From Streptomyces pilosus (GTDB lineage Bacteria; Actinomycetota; Actinomycetes; Streptomycetales; Streptomycetaceae): a stretch of DNA of 64,000 nt. A program made the translations under genes and the position numbers. The DNA is taken from assembly GCF_014649835.1 (NCBI RefSeq), contig NZ_BMTU01000004.1, forward strand, positions 553,052 to 617,051. The letters are read 5' to 3'. Shown in pieces: positions 52,637 through 63,000 of this stretch (the stretch's first letter is position 1; each line of letters opens with the position of its first letter). The notes below the pieces were generated by a model. The model did not search any database and had not been told where the DNA came from. It saw only the letters and a program-made list of their open reading frames with translations.

Positions 52637-53511
52637 GCTTCCTTCTCCTCCAACGCCGCCTTGCGCTCGGCGATTCCCTGCCTGCGGAGCACAATGGCCT
52701 GTTTCACGTAGTCGAGTCCGGTCGCCACGGTCAGCACGACCGCCGCTCCCATCACCCACCACCGCAGCGTCGCCAGCCACCCCGTCAGCGCCAGCACGTA
52801 CATGCCGACGGCGATGCCCTGGGTGAGGGTCTTCAGCTTGCCCCCGCGGCTGGCCGGGATGACGCCGTAGCGGATGACCCAGAAACGCAGCAGCGTGACG
52901 CCGAGTTCCCGGCCGAGGATGACGCCGGTGACCCACCACGGCAGGTCGCCCAGTGCGGAGAGACAGATCAGCGCCGCACCCATGATCGCCTTGTCGGCGA
53001 TGGGGTCGGCGATCTTCCCGAAGTCGGTGACGAGGTTGTAGGTGCGGGCCAGGTGACCGTCGAACAGGTCGGTGATCATGGCGACGGCGAAGGCCGCCCA
53101 GGCGAACGACCGCCACGCCGGGTCGTAGCCGCCCTCGGCGAGCATCAGCATCACGAACGCCGGCACCAGGAGCAGCCGCAGCATGGTCAGCAGGTTGGCG
53201 ATGTTCCAGACGCTGGCCTGGTTGACGGCCGCCGCCGCGATCTTCGCGCCGCGGGCCGGCTTCGTACCGTCCCCGGCGTCGAGGGCGTCGCCGGGCGCGA
53301 CGGCCGGAACCGCCACGTCACCCCGTGCCCGGGCCCCGGCCCGGCCACGCCGTGCCGGACCGCCGCCGGAAGAACCCGGAGCCGTACCCCGTGACTCCCG
53401 CGCCGCGGCCGTGCGGCCGGGCACCGGTCCCGTCACGCCCGCGGGTGCGGGGCCCACCACCCTCCTCGCACCGGGGGGGCCGCCCGCCGCCGATGCCGGA
53501 GCACCCGTCAT
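52633..53511 (-). CDS. pgsA: CDP-diacylglycerol-glycerol-3-phosphate 3-phosphatidyltransferase (PgsA family)
   Basis: This membrane enzyme makes phosphatidylglycerol phosphate, the precursor of phosphatidylglycerol and cardiolipin. The 292-residue protein has the CDP-alcohol phosphotransferase signature at residues 148-173 (D-x2-D-G-x2-A-R-x8-9-G-x3-D-x3-[10 protein letters not shown]...[11 protein letters not shown]) and about six membrane segments. The family usually has 180-200 residues; here about 95 Pro/Gly/Ala/Arg-rich residues precede the core. No better start exists within the extension. The ATG overlaps the rimO stop (ATGA), which supports the long form. Paralogous specificity (for example inositol) cannot be excluded. 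Confidence 0.9.
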   Translation of the reverse strand: MTGAPASAAGGPPGARRVVGPAPAGVTGPVPGRTAAARESRGTAPGSSGGGPARRGRAGARARGDVAVPAVAPGDALDAGDGTKPARGAKIAAAAVNQASVWNIANLLTMLRLLLVPAFVMLMLAEGGYDPAWRSFAWAAFAVAMITDLFDGHLARTYNLVTDFGKIADPIADKAIMGAALICLSALGDLPWWVTGVILGRELGVTLLRFWVIRYGVIPASRGGKLKTLTQGIAVGMYVLALTGWLATLRWWVMGAAVVLTVATGLDYVKQAIVLRRQGIAERKAALEEKEA

Positions 53512-54983
53512 CTGCCCGCCTCCTCACTCCGCGCGAGCGAACCCTGGAACAGCGGCTCGGCCACCAGGTCGACACCTTCCGTACCGACCACCTTCGCCTC
53601 GACCATACGGCCGACGCTCAGTCCCTCGCCGCTCGTGAGCAGCACCTGGCCGTCCGTCTCGGGAGCCTGGTGCGCCGCCCGTCCGTACACGCCCTCCTCC
53701 TCGTCCACGGACTCCACCAGCACGTGCACGGTCTCGCCGACGCGCTCCTCGGCGCGCTGCGAGACGAGTTCCTCGGCCATCCGGGAGACGCGGGCCAGCC
53801 GCTCGGCGACGACCTCCTCGTCCAGCTTGCGGTCGTACGTCGCCGCCTCGGTGCCCTCCTCGTCGGAGTAGCCGAAGACGCCGATGGCGTCCAGCCGGGC
53901 GTGGTTCAGGAACCGCTCCAGCTCCGCGAGGTCGTCCGCCGACTCGCCGGGGAACCCGACGATGAAGTTGGAGCGCACACCGGCCTGGGGCGCCTTGCCT
54001 CGGATGGTGTCGAGCAGTTCGAGGAAGCGGTCCGTGTCGCCGAAGCGGCGCATCGCGCGCAGCACGTCGGGCGCGGAGTGCTGGAAGGACAGGTCGAAGT
54101 ACGGGGCGACCTTCGGGGTGGAGGTCAGCACGTCGATCAGACCGGGCCGCATCTCGGCCGGCTGGAGGTAGCTGACCCGCACCCGCTCCAGACCGTCGAC
54201 CTCGGCGAGCTCGGGCAGCAGGGACTCCAGCAGCCGGATGTCGCCCAGGTCCTTGCCGTAGGAGGTGTTGTTCTCGGAGACCAGCATGATCTCCTTCACG
54301 CCCTGTTCGGCCAGCCACCGCGTCTCGTTCAGCACGTCGCTGGGCCGGCGCGAGATGAAGGAGCCGCGGAAGGACGGGATGGCGCAGAAGGAGCAGCGCC
54401 GGTCGCAGCCGGAGGCGAGCTTCACGGAGGCGACCGGGGCGCCGTCCAGCCGGCGGCGCAGGGGTGCCCGGGGTCCGGAGGCCGGGGCCAGACCTTCGGG
54501 GAGGTCGGCCGGGGCGTGCCCCGGGAGGGCGACGGAGGCGGCGGAGTCCTGCCGCTCGGCCGGGCTGATCGGCAGGAGCTTGCGCCGGTCGCGCGGGGTG
54601 TGGGAGGCGTGGATGCCGCCGTTGAGGATGGTCTGGAGGCGGTCGGAGATGTCGGAGTAGTCGTCGAAGCCGAGCACGCCGTCGGCTTCGGGAAGGGCCT
54701 CGGCGAGCTCCTTGCCGTACCGCTCGGCCATGCAGCCCACCGCCACGACGGCCTGCGTTCTCCCGTGTCCCTTGAGGTCGTTGGCCTCCAGGAGGGCGTC
54801 GACGGAGTCCTTCTTCGCGGCCTCGACGAAGCCGCAGGTGTTGACGACGGCCACGTCGGCGTCCTCGGCGTCCTGCACGAGCTGCCAGCCGTCCGCCTCC
54901 AAACGGCCTGCGAGCTCCTCCGAGTCCACCTCGTTGCGGGCGCAGCCAAGAGTGACGAGTGCGACGGTACGGCGTTCAGGCAT
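53508..54983 (-). CDS. rimO: ribosomal protein S12 methylthiotransferase RimO
   Basis: RimO adds a methylthio group to the conserved Asp of ribosomal protein S12. The 491-residue radical-SAM enzyme has N-terminal cluster cysteines at 14, 50 and 84 ([25 protein letters not shown]). The SAM-cluster triad is C193-x3-C197-x2-C200 (GCDRRCSFC), and a TRAM domain begins near [10 protein letters not shown]. The ATG at 54983 gives the canonical [13 protein letters not shown]; the ribosome binding site is weak. An internal segment (about 150-180) is Pro/Ala-rich and longer than in E. coli. It is coupled to pgsA. Confidence 0.96.
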   Translation of the reverse strand: MPERRTVALVTLGCARNEVDSEELAGRLEADGWQLVQDAEDADVAVVNTCGFVEAAKKDSVDALLEANDLKGHGRTQAVVAVGCMAERYGKELAEALPEADGVLGFDDYSDISDRLQTILNGGIHASHTPRDRRKLLPISPAERQDSAASVALPGHAPADLPEGLAPASGPRAPLRRRLDGAPVASVKLASGCDRRCSFCAIPSFRGSFISRRPSDVLNETRWLAEQGVKEIMLVSENNTSYGKDLGDIRLLESLLPELAEVDGLERVRVSYLQPAEMRPGLIDVLTSTPKVAPYFDLSFQHSAPDVLRAMRRFGDTDRFLELLDTIRGKAPQAGVRSNFIVGFPGESADDLAELERFLNHARLDAIGVFGYSDEEGTEAATYDRKLDEEVVAERLARVSRMAEELVSQRAEERVGETVHVLVESVDEEEGVYGRAAHQAPETDGQVLLTSGEGLSVGRMVEAKVVGTEGVDLVAEPLFQGSLARSEEAGR

Positions 54984-55076
54984 GGGCTCAAGACTACTTC
55001 GTCCCGTCGGGGCCCCACGTCGACGGGGTTGGCCGATCATGGCCGGCCCCGTCGCCGACGCGCCCCCGGGGACCTT

Positions 55077-55916
55077 CTATCCGGCCTGCGGGTCGCCCTT
55101 GGTGTAGGTCAGGCGCTCGACCGCGCCCGGCTGCCAGTCGTCCTCGATCTTCTTGCCGTTGACGAACAGGTCGATCACACCGGCGTCCCCGAGCACCAGG
55201 TTGATCTTCGAGCTGTCCTGGAAGGTCTCGGTGTCGCCCTGCTTGAGCAGCCCGTCGAACAGCAGCCGGCCGTTGTGGTCCTTGGCGGAGATCCAGCTGC
55301 GGCCGTCGGCGGCGGTGACCTGGACGGTCACCTTGTCCTGCGGGGCGGCGGCGATGGCGCTGTCCGACGGCGCCGGCTCGGGGGCGACGGGCTTCTCGGA
55401 CTTGGGTGTGGGAGAGGCGGACTCGCTCGGGCCGGCGCCGTCGGCGACGTTCGCCTTGCCGCCCTCGTCCTCGCCCTTGACCATGGTGAAGCCGACGAAG
55501 CCGATCACGACGACGATCGCGGCGACCATGGCCGCGGTCCAGTTGGGTCCGCGCCGCTCCGGGCGGATGCGTTCCGCCTCGAAGAGGGGGGCGGCCGGGG
55601 TCGGCGCGGGGCGGCCGCCGCCGTGCTCCTGCTCGTACTGGGCGAGCAGCGGCGCCGGGTCGAGATCCACGGCCCTGGCCAGGGTCCGGATGTGCCCGCG
55701 CGCGTACACGTCACCGCCGCACGGAGCGAAGTCGTCCGCCTCGATGGCGTGCACGATGGCGATCCGGACGCGCGTGGCGGTACTGACGTCGTCGACGGTC
55801 AGCCCGGCGGCGATACGCGCCTGCTGCAGCGCTCGGCCGACGGACACGGAGGGGCGGTCTTCCTCGGAAACGTCTTCGAACGGACGCTCGTCTTCAGGGG
55901 AGTTGCCGATGGACAC
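55077..55916 (-). CDS. RodZ-like helix-turn-helix membrane protein
   Basis: This 279-residue protein is built like RodZ. It has a cytoplasmic helix-turn-helix (VGRALQQARIAAGLTVDDVSTATRVR to VYARGHIRTLARAVDLDP) and one membrane segment (MVAAIVVVIGFVGFTMVKG, about residues 129-147). A Ser/Pro/Glu-rich linker and a C-terminal beta domain (DUF4115-like, from VTVQVTAADGRSWISAKD) follow. In rods RodZ links MreB to the wall machinery. In Streptomyces the role of this gene is less clear. GTG 55916 is preceded by AAAGGCG. It lies between ftsK and rimO on the same strand. Confidence 0.88.
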   Translation of the reverse strand: MSIGNSPEDERPFEDVSEEDRPSVSVGRALQQARIAAGLTVDDVSTATRVRIAIVHAIEADDFAPCGGDVYARGHIRTLARAVDLDPAPLLAQYEQEHGGGRPAPTPAAPLFEAERIRPERRGPNWTAAMVAAIVVVIGFVGFTMVKGEDEGGKANVADGAGPSESASPTPKSEKPVAPEPAPSDSAIAAAPQDKVTVQVTAADGRSWISAKDHNGRLLFDGLLKQGDTETFQDSSKINLVLGDAGVIDLFVNGKKIEDDWQPGAVERLTYTKGDPQAG

Positions 55917-56006
55917 GGGGGCGCCTTTCGAGCGTGTAGCCGCCTGTGCTGGAAGTTCAGTCTAGGAGGGGTACGAGAGGGTGGGGCAAGCGGGCGGTAG
56001 GACTTT

Positions 56007-56045
56007 GTACTCCATCGGAATGGCCCGATGTTCCGATGGTGGTAC
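56007..56045. promoter_or_regulatory. long inverted repeat upstream of the RodZ-like gene
   Basis: CCATCGGAA (56012-56020) and TTCCGATGG (56031-56039) pair perfectly around a 10-base loop, and GTAC sits just outside on both sides. It lies in an AT-richer stretch about 95 bases upstream of the RodZ-like start and 125 bases beyond the ftsK stop. It could be an operator or the ftsK terminator. Confidence 0.45.
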
Positions 56046-56168
56046 TGCAGTGTGTCGCTTCGCTCAACTTGACGTATGCCGGCGGGAAACAGTTGCCCGA
56101 TGATCCCTAACGGCTGGGTCACGATCGGCCGCCGCGGTGAGGCGGGGCGACGGCCGTTTCCCCTCCGC

Positions 56169-58907
56169 CTACCCTTCAGACTCCCCCCGGATCAGCGCCA
56201 GCACGCCATCCAGCTCATCAGGCTTCACAAGAACGTCACGAGCCTTCGACCCCTCGCTCGGTCCCACGATGTTCCTCGACTCCATGAGGTCCATCAGCCG
56301 GCCGGCCTTGGCGAAGCCGACGCGCAGCTTGCGCTGGAGCATGGACGTCGACCCGAACTGGGTCGAGACGACCAGCTCCGCCGCCTGGCACAGCAGGTCC
56401 AGGTCGTCGCCGATGTCCTCGTCGATCTCCTTCTTCTGCTTGGACCCGACGGTGACGTCGTCCCGGAAGACGGGCGCCATCTGGTCCTTGCAGTGCTGGA
56501 CGACGGCCGCGACCTCCTCCTCGGTCACGAACGCGCCCTGCATGCGGGTGGGTTTGTTCGCGCCCATCGGCAGGAACAGCCCGTCGCCCTTGCCGATCAG
56601 CTTCTCGGCGCCGGGCTGGTCGAGGATGACCCGCGAGTCCGCGAGCGAGGAGGTGGCGAACGCCAGCCGGGAGGGCACGTTCGCCTTGATCAGACCGGTG
56701 ACGACGTCGACCGACGGCCGCTGCGTGGCCAGCACCAGGTGGATGCCGGCCGCCCGCGCGAGCTGCGTGATCCGCACGATGGCGTCCTCGACGTCGCGCG
56801 GGGCGACCATCATCAGGTCGGCCAGCTCGTCGACGATCACCAGCAGGTAGGGGTACGGCTGGAGTTCCCGCTCGCTGCCCTCGGGCGGCTTGGCCCTGCC
56901 CTCGCGCACCGCGCGGTTGAAGTCGTCGATGTGCCGGTAGCCGTAGGCGGCCAGGTCGTCGTAGCGCAGGTCCATCTCGCGGACGACCCACTGGAGCGCC
57001 TCGGCGGCCCGCTTGGGGTTGGTGATGATCGGCGTGATCAGGTGCGGGATGCCCTCGTAGGCGGTCAGCTCGACGCGCTTGGGGTCGACCAGGATCATCC
57101 GGACGTCCTCCGGGGTCGCCCGCATCATGATCGAGGTGATCAGGCAGTTGATGCAGGACGACTTTCCGGAGCCGGTGGCGCCGGCGACCAGCATGTGCGG
57201 CATCTTCGCCAGCGAGTCCATCACGTACCCGCCCTCGACGTCCTTGCCGAAGGCGACCAGCATCGGGTCGTCGTCCTCCGCGGACTCGGCGAGGCGCAGC
57301 ACGTCACCGAGGTTGACCATCTCCCGGTCGGTGTTGGGGATCTCGATGCCGACCGCGGACTTGCCGGGGATCGGGCTGATGATCCGCACATCCGGGCTGG
57401 CCACGGCGTACGCGATGTTCTTGGTCAGCGCGGTGACCCGTTCGACCTTCACGGCCGGGCCGAGTTCCACGACGTAGCGGGTGACCGTCGGGCCGCGGGT
57501 GAAGCCGGTGACGGCGGCGTCCACCTTGAACTCGGTGAAGACCTTCCGCAGGGCGTCGACTATGACGTCGTTGGCCGCGCTGCGCGCCTTGCCCGGTCCG
57601 CCGCGGGTGAGCAGGTCGAGCGAGGGCAGGGAGTAGGTGATGTCGCCGGCGAGCTGGAGCTGCTCCGCCCGGGCCGGCAGGTCGCGCGGTTCGCGGGGCG
57701 GCTCCTTGGTCATGTCCAGCACGCCCGCCGGCGGCCTGTCCTGCTTCGGCTCGGCCGTCTGCGGCTTCTTCGGCTGGGTGCGGGCCGCGGGGACCGGCGT
57801 CGGTGTGGTGGGCTCGCGGTCGCCGGTGCTCACACCCTGGGTGAGGTCGGCGACCACGGGCGAGGGCGGCATGCCGTGCAGCACGGCGCCGTCGAGCGCG
57901 GCGGCCGCCGCGGCGGCCACGTCGACGGCGTCCATCGGCCGGTTCATGTCGGGCTGCTGCACCGCGGAGCGGCGGGACCGGGAGCGGCGCCGGGTCGGTG
58001 CCTCGTGCTCCATGGCGTCGGGGTCGTACTCCTCCGGGGCCGGCCGTCGTCCGCGGCGGCTCGCGGGCAGCGCCTCGCGCCACTGCTCGTCGTAGCGGGC
58101 GTCGTCCTCGCCGAACTCCTCGAGTTCGGGTTCGTGGACGAGTCCGAGCCGTACGCCGAGCTGGCGCAGGCGCTGCGGGATGGCGTTCACCGGCGTGGCC
58201 GTGACGACCAACAGTCCGAAGACCGTGAGCAGCACCAGCAGCGGCACGGCGAGGACGTCGGTCATGGTGGACGACAGCGGGCTGGCCGCCGCCCAGCCGA
58301 TGAGGCCGCCCGCGTCCCTTATGGCGTGCACGCCCTCGCTGCGGGCGGGTGATCCGCAACCGATGTGGATCTGGCCGAGCACGCCGATGACGAGCGCGGA
58401 CAGTCCGATGACGATGCGCCCGTTGGCCTCGGGCTTCTCCGGGTGCCGGATGAACCGTACGGCGACGACGGCGACCAGGATCGGCACGAGCAGGTCGAGC
58501 CGGCCGAACGCTCCGGTGACCAGGATCTCCACCAGCTCGCCGACGGGGCCCTTCAGGTCCGCCCAGGTGCCGGCGGCGACGATCAGCGCGATGGCGAGCA
58601 GCAGCAGCGCGAGTCCGTCCTTGCGGTGGGCGGGGTCGAGGTTCCTGGCGCCCTGCCCGAGACCTCGGAAGACGGCGCCGACGGCGTGCGCGAGGCCCAG
58701 CCACAGGGCGCGCACGAGCCGGTAGACGCCGTTCGTCGGGCTGGGCGCCGGCGCCGGCTTCCTGGCCGCGGCCCGGACGGGTGCCTTCCTGGCGGGAGCC
58801 TTCTTCGCCGGGACCTTTTTGGCGGCGGCCTTCCTCGCCGGGGCCTTCGCGGCAGCGGCCGCCTTCTTCGCGGGCGGCTTCTTGGCTGCGGACGGACGTG
58901 AGGCCAT
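56169..58907 (-). CDS. ftsK: DNA translocase FtsK
   Basis: FtsK/SpoIIIE pumps chromosomal DNA through closing septa. The 912-residue protein has an N-terminal Ala/Lys/Pro-rich region (first 55 residues, KK-PAKKA repeats), then four membrane segments in about residues 95-250. A Pro-rich linker follows. The motor domain has Walker A GATGSGKSS (near residue 580), Walker B YLLVIVDELADLMM and LATQRPSVDVVTG. The C-terminal gamma winged helix (LCQAAELVVSTQFGSTSMLQR) reads polar DNA motifs. The ATG at 58907 is chosen because the longer frame runs into promoter-like sequence. It is downstream of osaB. Confidence 0.97.
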   Translation of the reverse strand: MASRPSAAKKPPAKKAAAAAKAPARKAAAKKVPAKKAPARKAPVRAAARKPAPAPSPTNGVYRLVRALWLGLAHAVGAVFRGLGQGARNLDPAHRKDGLALLLLAIALIVAAGTWADLKGPVGELVEILVTGAFGRLDLLVPILVAVVAVRFIRHPEKPEANGRIVIGLSALVIGVLGQIHIGCGSPARSEGVHAIRDAGGLIGWAAASPLSSTMTDVLAVPLLVLLTVFGLLVVTATPVNAIPQRLRQLGVRLGLVHEPELEEFGEDDARYDEQWREALPASRRGRRPAPEEYDPDAMEHEAPTRRRSRSRRSAVQQPDMNRPMDAVDVAAAAAAALDGAVLHGMPPSPVVADLTQGVSTGDREPTTPTPVPAARTQPKKPQTAEPKQDRPPAGVLDMTKEPPREPRDLPARAEQLQLAGDITYSLPSLDLLTRGGPGKARSAANDVIVDALRKVFTEFKVDAAVTGFTRGPTVTRYVVELGPAVKVERVTALTKNIAYAVASPDVRIISPIPGKSAVGIEIPNTDREMVNLGDVLRLAESAEDDDPMLVAFGKDVEGGYVMDSLAKMPHMLVAGATGSGKSSCINCLITSIMMRATPEDVRMILVDPKRVELTAYEGIPHLITPIITNPKRAAEALQWVVREMDLRYDDLAAYGYRHIDDFNRAVREGRAKPPEGSERELQPYPYLLVIVDELADLMMVAPRDVEDAIVRITQLARAAGIHLVLATQRPSVDVVTGLIKANVPSRLAFATSSLADSRVILDQPGAEKLIGKGDGLFLPMGANKPTRMQGAFVTEEEVAAVVQHCKDQMAPVFRDDVTVGSKQKKEIDEDIGDDLDLLCQAAELVVSTQFGSTSMLQRKLRVGFAKAGRLMDLMESRNIVGPSEGSKARDVLVKPDELDGVLALIRGESEG

Positions 58908-59081
58908 GGGTGTGAGGTTACCGGGGGAGACGGGCGGGGACACGCGTGGCGGACGCTTCACCCGTTCGTGTCGCCCTCGCCGAGGCGCGAAGCTGACCGA
59001 GCGGGGCGCGGACGCACCCCGGTTGACGCTCCTTCAGGGCACGCCCTCGGCGGGAGCCGGGCAAGGCCCCCGCCACGGGGT

Positions 59082-59759
59082 TCAGTTCTGCGAGGGCACC
59101 GAGGACGCGCTGCCGGTCCCCGGCTCCAGGGCGTCCAGCGCCCGCCGCAACCCCGTGAGCTTGCGCTCCAGATGGGCCGCCGTGGCCACCGCGGCCGCGT
59201 CGGTCGACTCGTCGTTGAGCTGCTTGGTCAGCGCCTCGGCCTGCTCCTCGACGGCCGCGAGCCGCGCCGAGAGTTCGGCGAGCAGCCCCGCCGACTCATT
59301 GGCCTCGTCGGCGTCCTTCTCGCCGCCCTCCAACTGGAGCCGCAGCAGCGACGCCTGCTCCCTCAGCTGGCAGTTCTTCATGTACAGCTCGACGAACACC
59401 GAGACCTTGGCGCGCAGCACCCACGGGTCGAACGGCTTGGAGATGTAGTCGACCGCGCCGGCCGCGTACCCCCGGAAGGTGTGGTGCGGTCCGTGGTTGA
59501 TCGCGGTGAGGAAGATGATCGGGATGTCCCTGGTCCGCTCCCGCCGCTTGATGTGCGCCGCGGTCTCGAAACCGTCCATGCCCGGCATCTGCACGTCCAG
59601 CAGGATGACCGCGAAGTCGTCCGTGAGCAGTGCCTTGAGCGCTTCCTCCCCGGACGATGCCCGCACCAGCGTCTGATCCAGCGCCGAGAGGATCGCCTCC
59701 AGCGCGAGCAGATTCTCCGGCCGGTCATCGACCAGGAGGATCTTGGCCTTCTGCACCAT
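59082..59759 (-). CDS. osaB: response regulator OsaB (osmoadaptation)
   Basis: This single-receiver regulator lacks a DNA-binding domain. The 225-residue protein has a receiver domain (ILLVDDRPENLLALE, phosphoacceptor Asp55 in VILLDVQMPGMDG, Lys in YISKPFDP) and then a long coiled coil (about 130-215, with ALTKQLNDE and LERKLTGLRRAL). In S. coelicolor OsaB works with the hybrid kinase OsaA in osmotic adaptation. The identity here is by architecture and synteny next to ftsK. GGAGGGCGGGCC precedes ATG 59759. Confidence 0.93.
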   Translation of the reverse strand: MVQKAKILLVDDRPENLLALEAILSALDQTLVRASSGEEALKALLTDDFAVILLDVQMPGMDGFETAAHIKRRERTRDIPIIFLTAINHGPHHTFRGYAAGAVDYISKPFDPWVLRAKVSVFVELYMKNCQLREQASLLRLQLEGGEKDADEANESAGLLAELSARLAAVEEQAEALTKQLNDESTDAAAVATAAHLERKLTGLRRALDALEPGTGSASSVPSQN

Positions 59760-60065
59760 GGCCCGCCCTCCTCGCCCCGGCTTGGGGCCTCCCCTGTCCG
59801 CAGGACCTGGGGTCGTACCTGTGGGTACCGCCCCAGGGGACGACTCCCTTGCGCCGCCCGTCCTTGTGCCGGTCATCGTAGCCGCACCCCGCCCGTCACC
59901 ACACCCTGTCACCGTGATGTCACTGTGCACGTAGCAGAAACGCGGCAGGAGACCAGAAGGTTCCCCGAATCCCGTACTTCTACACGACTTCGCGTCCACC
60001 GCGTCGGCAACGCCGGGTGAACACCGGAGCCTCCCGTCCCGTCGCCCGCCCCGCGGACGACGCCC
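59760..60065 (-). promoter_or_regulatory. osaA-osaB intergenic region
   Basis: This 306-base gap lies between the osaA stop and the osaB start, long enough for an independent osaB promoter. TACGAT (minus strand, 59880-59875) is a possible -10 hexamer without a clear -35. A compound hairpin lies near the osaB start, listed separately. No gene is visible. Confidence 0.45.
59806..59837 (-). promoter_or_regulatory. compound hairpin in the osaB leader
   Basis: Outer arms CCTGGGG/CCCCAGG (7 bp) enclose inner arms GTACC/GGTAC (5 bp) with a 4-base loop and a short internal mismatch. The element ends about 46 bases before the osaB ATG. It could be a leader RNA structure or a protein-binding dyad. Confidence 0.45.
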
Positions 60066-63000
60066 TCACTCCCCCCTCATCCACTGCTCCATCACCGTCA
60101 GCAGGTGATCGGGGTCGACCGGCTTGGTGACGTAGTCGGAGGCCCCCGACTCGATCGCCTTCTCCCGGTCGCCCTTCATCGCCTTCGCCGTGAGCGCGAT
60201 GATCGGCAGCCCGGCGAACTGCGGCATCCGCCGGATCGCCGTGGTGGTGGCGTACCCGTCCATCTCCGGCATCATGATGTCCATCAGCACGACCGCCACG
60301 TCGTCGTGCTGCTCCAGCACCTCGATGCCCTCCCGGCCGTTCTCCGCGTACAGCACGGACAGACCGTGCTGCTCCAGGACGCTGGTCAGCGCGAAGACGT
60401 TACGGATGTCGTCGTCGACGATCAGCACCTTCTGCCCGCCGAAGCGGATGCCCCGGCGCGACGGGCGTGGCGCCGGCTCCTGCTGCTCGAGACCCGGCCA
60501 CTGCTCCGGCTCCACGGCGGGCCGCTGCTCCAGCGTGACCCTGCGGCGGCGCCGGAACAGCGCGGCCGGACCGTTCTGGGAGTCCCGGTACGAGGTCACC
60601 TCGGCCGCCGTCGCGGTCTGCGGCGCGGCGGGCTCGGCCGACGCGACCGGGTCCCCGCCCTCCAGCGCCGGCATGGGCTGCGCGTATCCGTTCGGCGGCA
60701 GCTCGCTGGGGTGCAGCGGCAGGTACAGCGTGAACGTCGATCCGCGCCCCGGTTCGCTCTGCGCGTGGATCTCGCCGCCGAGCAGCTGGGCGATCTCCCG
60801 CGAGATGGACAACCCCAGTCCCGTACCGCCGTACTTGCGGCTGGTGGTGCCGTCGGCCTGCTTGAACGCCTCGAAGATCACCCGCATCTTGCCGGCCGCG
60901 ATGCCGATGCCCGTGTCGCTCACCGAGAACGCGATCAGGTCCGCGTCCGGGTCGGTCAGCGAACCGGCCTCCAGCAACTGCTCCCGGATGGCCTGCGGGA
61001 CGTCGTCCCGGGCGGGCCGGATGACCAGCTCGACCGAGCCGGAGTCGGTGAACTTCACCGCGTTGGACAGCAGGTTCCGCAGCACCTGCAACAGCCGCTG
61101 CTCGTCGGTGTGCAGGGTGGCCGGCAGCTCCGGAGAGACCCGCACGGACAGGTCCAGGCCCTTCTCCGCGGTCAGCGGCCGGAAGGTGGCCTCCACGTAG
61201 TCCACGAGCTGGACGAGCGCGATACGCGTCGGCGAGACGTCCATCTTGCCCGCCTCGACCTTCGACAGGTCGAGGATGTCGTTGATGAGCTGGAGCAGGT
61301 CGGACCCGGCGCCGTGGATGGTCTCGGCGAACTCGACCTGCTTCGGCGACAGGTTGGCGTCGGCGTTGTCGGCGAGCAACTTGGCCAGGATCAGCAGCGA
61401 GTTGAGCGGCGTTCGCAGCTCGTGTGACATGTTCGCCAGGAACTCGCTCTTGTAGCGCATGGACACCGCGAGCTGTTCCGCGCGCTCCTCCAGGACCTGC
61501 CGCGCCTCCTCGATCTCGGTGTTCTTCACCTCGATGTCGCGGTTCTGCCGGGCCAGCAGCTCGGCCTTCTCCTCCAGTTCGGCGTTGGACGCCTGCAGCG
61601 CCTTCTGCCGCTGCTCCAACTCCGCCGACCGCTCCCGCAGTTGCTCGGTCAGCTCCTGGGACTGGGCCAGCAGCCGCTCGGTCTTGGTGTTCACCGAGAT
61701 GGTGTTGACACTCGTGGCGATCATCTCGGCGATCTGGTTGAGGAAGTCCTTCTGGATCGCCGTGAACGGCGTGAACGACGCCAGCTCGATCACCCCGAGC
61801 ACCTTGCCCTCGAACACCACGGGGAGCACGATCACCTGCGCCGGCGGCGCCTCCCCGAGCCCCGAGGAGATCTTCAGGTAGCCGCTGGGCGCGTTCTCCA
61901 CCAGGATGGTCCGCTTCTCCATGGCGGCCGTGCCGATGAGCCCCTCACCGGGCTGGAACGACGTCGGCATGGACCCCATGGAGTAGCCGTACGAGCCGAG
62001 CATCCGCAGCTCGAACTGGTCGTCGTCGGCGGAGGTGAGGTCCTCGCCGTCGACCAGCGGCATCGCGAGGAAGAACGCGCCGTGCTGCGCCGACACCACC
62101 GGCGTCAGCTCGCTCATGATCAGCGAGGCCACGTCGTCCAGGTCGCGGCGGCCCTGCATCAGCGCGGAGATCCTGGCCAGATTGCCCTTCAGCCAGTCCT
62201 GCTCCTTGTTGGCGATCGTGGTGTCGCGCAGGTTGGCGATCATCTTGTTGATGTAGTCCTGGAGCTCCTGGATCTCCCCGGAGGCGTCCACGTCGATCTT
62301 CAGGTTGAGGTCACCGCGGGTCACCGCGGTCGCCACCCGCGCGATGGCGCGCACCTGCCGGGTGAGATTGCCGGCCATCTCGTTCACGGACTCGGTCAGG
62401 TCCCGCCAGGTGCCGTCCACGTCACGCACCCGTGCCTGCCCGCCCAGCTGGCCCTCGGTGCCCACCTCGCGCGCCACCCGGGTGACCTCCTCGGCGAACG
62501 AGGACAGCTGGTCCACCATCGTGTTGATGGTCGTCTTCAGCTCGAGGATCTCCCCGCGCGCGTCGATGTCGATCTTCTTCGTCAGGTCGCCCTTGGCGAT
62601 GGCCGTCGTCACCATGGCGATGTTGCGGACCTGACCGGTCAGGTTCGACGCCATGCCGTTCACCGACTCGGTGAGGTCCTTCCACGTGCCCGCCACACCC
62701 GGCACGTGCGCCTGACCGCCGAGGATGCCGTCCGTGCCCACCTCGCGGGCCACCTTGGTGACCTGCTCGGCGAACGCGCTCAGCGTCTTCACCATGATGT
62801 TGATGGTGTCGGCGAGCTGCGCCACCTCACCGCGCGCCTCGATGCTGACCTGCCGCGTCAGGTCACCGTTGGCGACGGCCGCGGACACCTGGGAGATGTT
62901 CCGCACCTGAGTGGTCAGGTTCTTCGCCATCAGGTTGACGTTGTCGCTGAGGTCCTTCCAGATGCCGGTGACTCCCGGCACGTTCGCCTGACCGCCCAGG

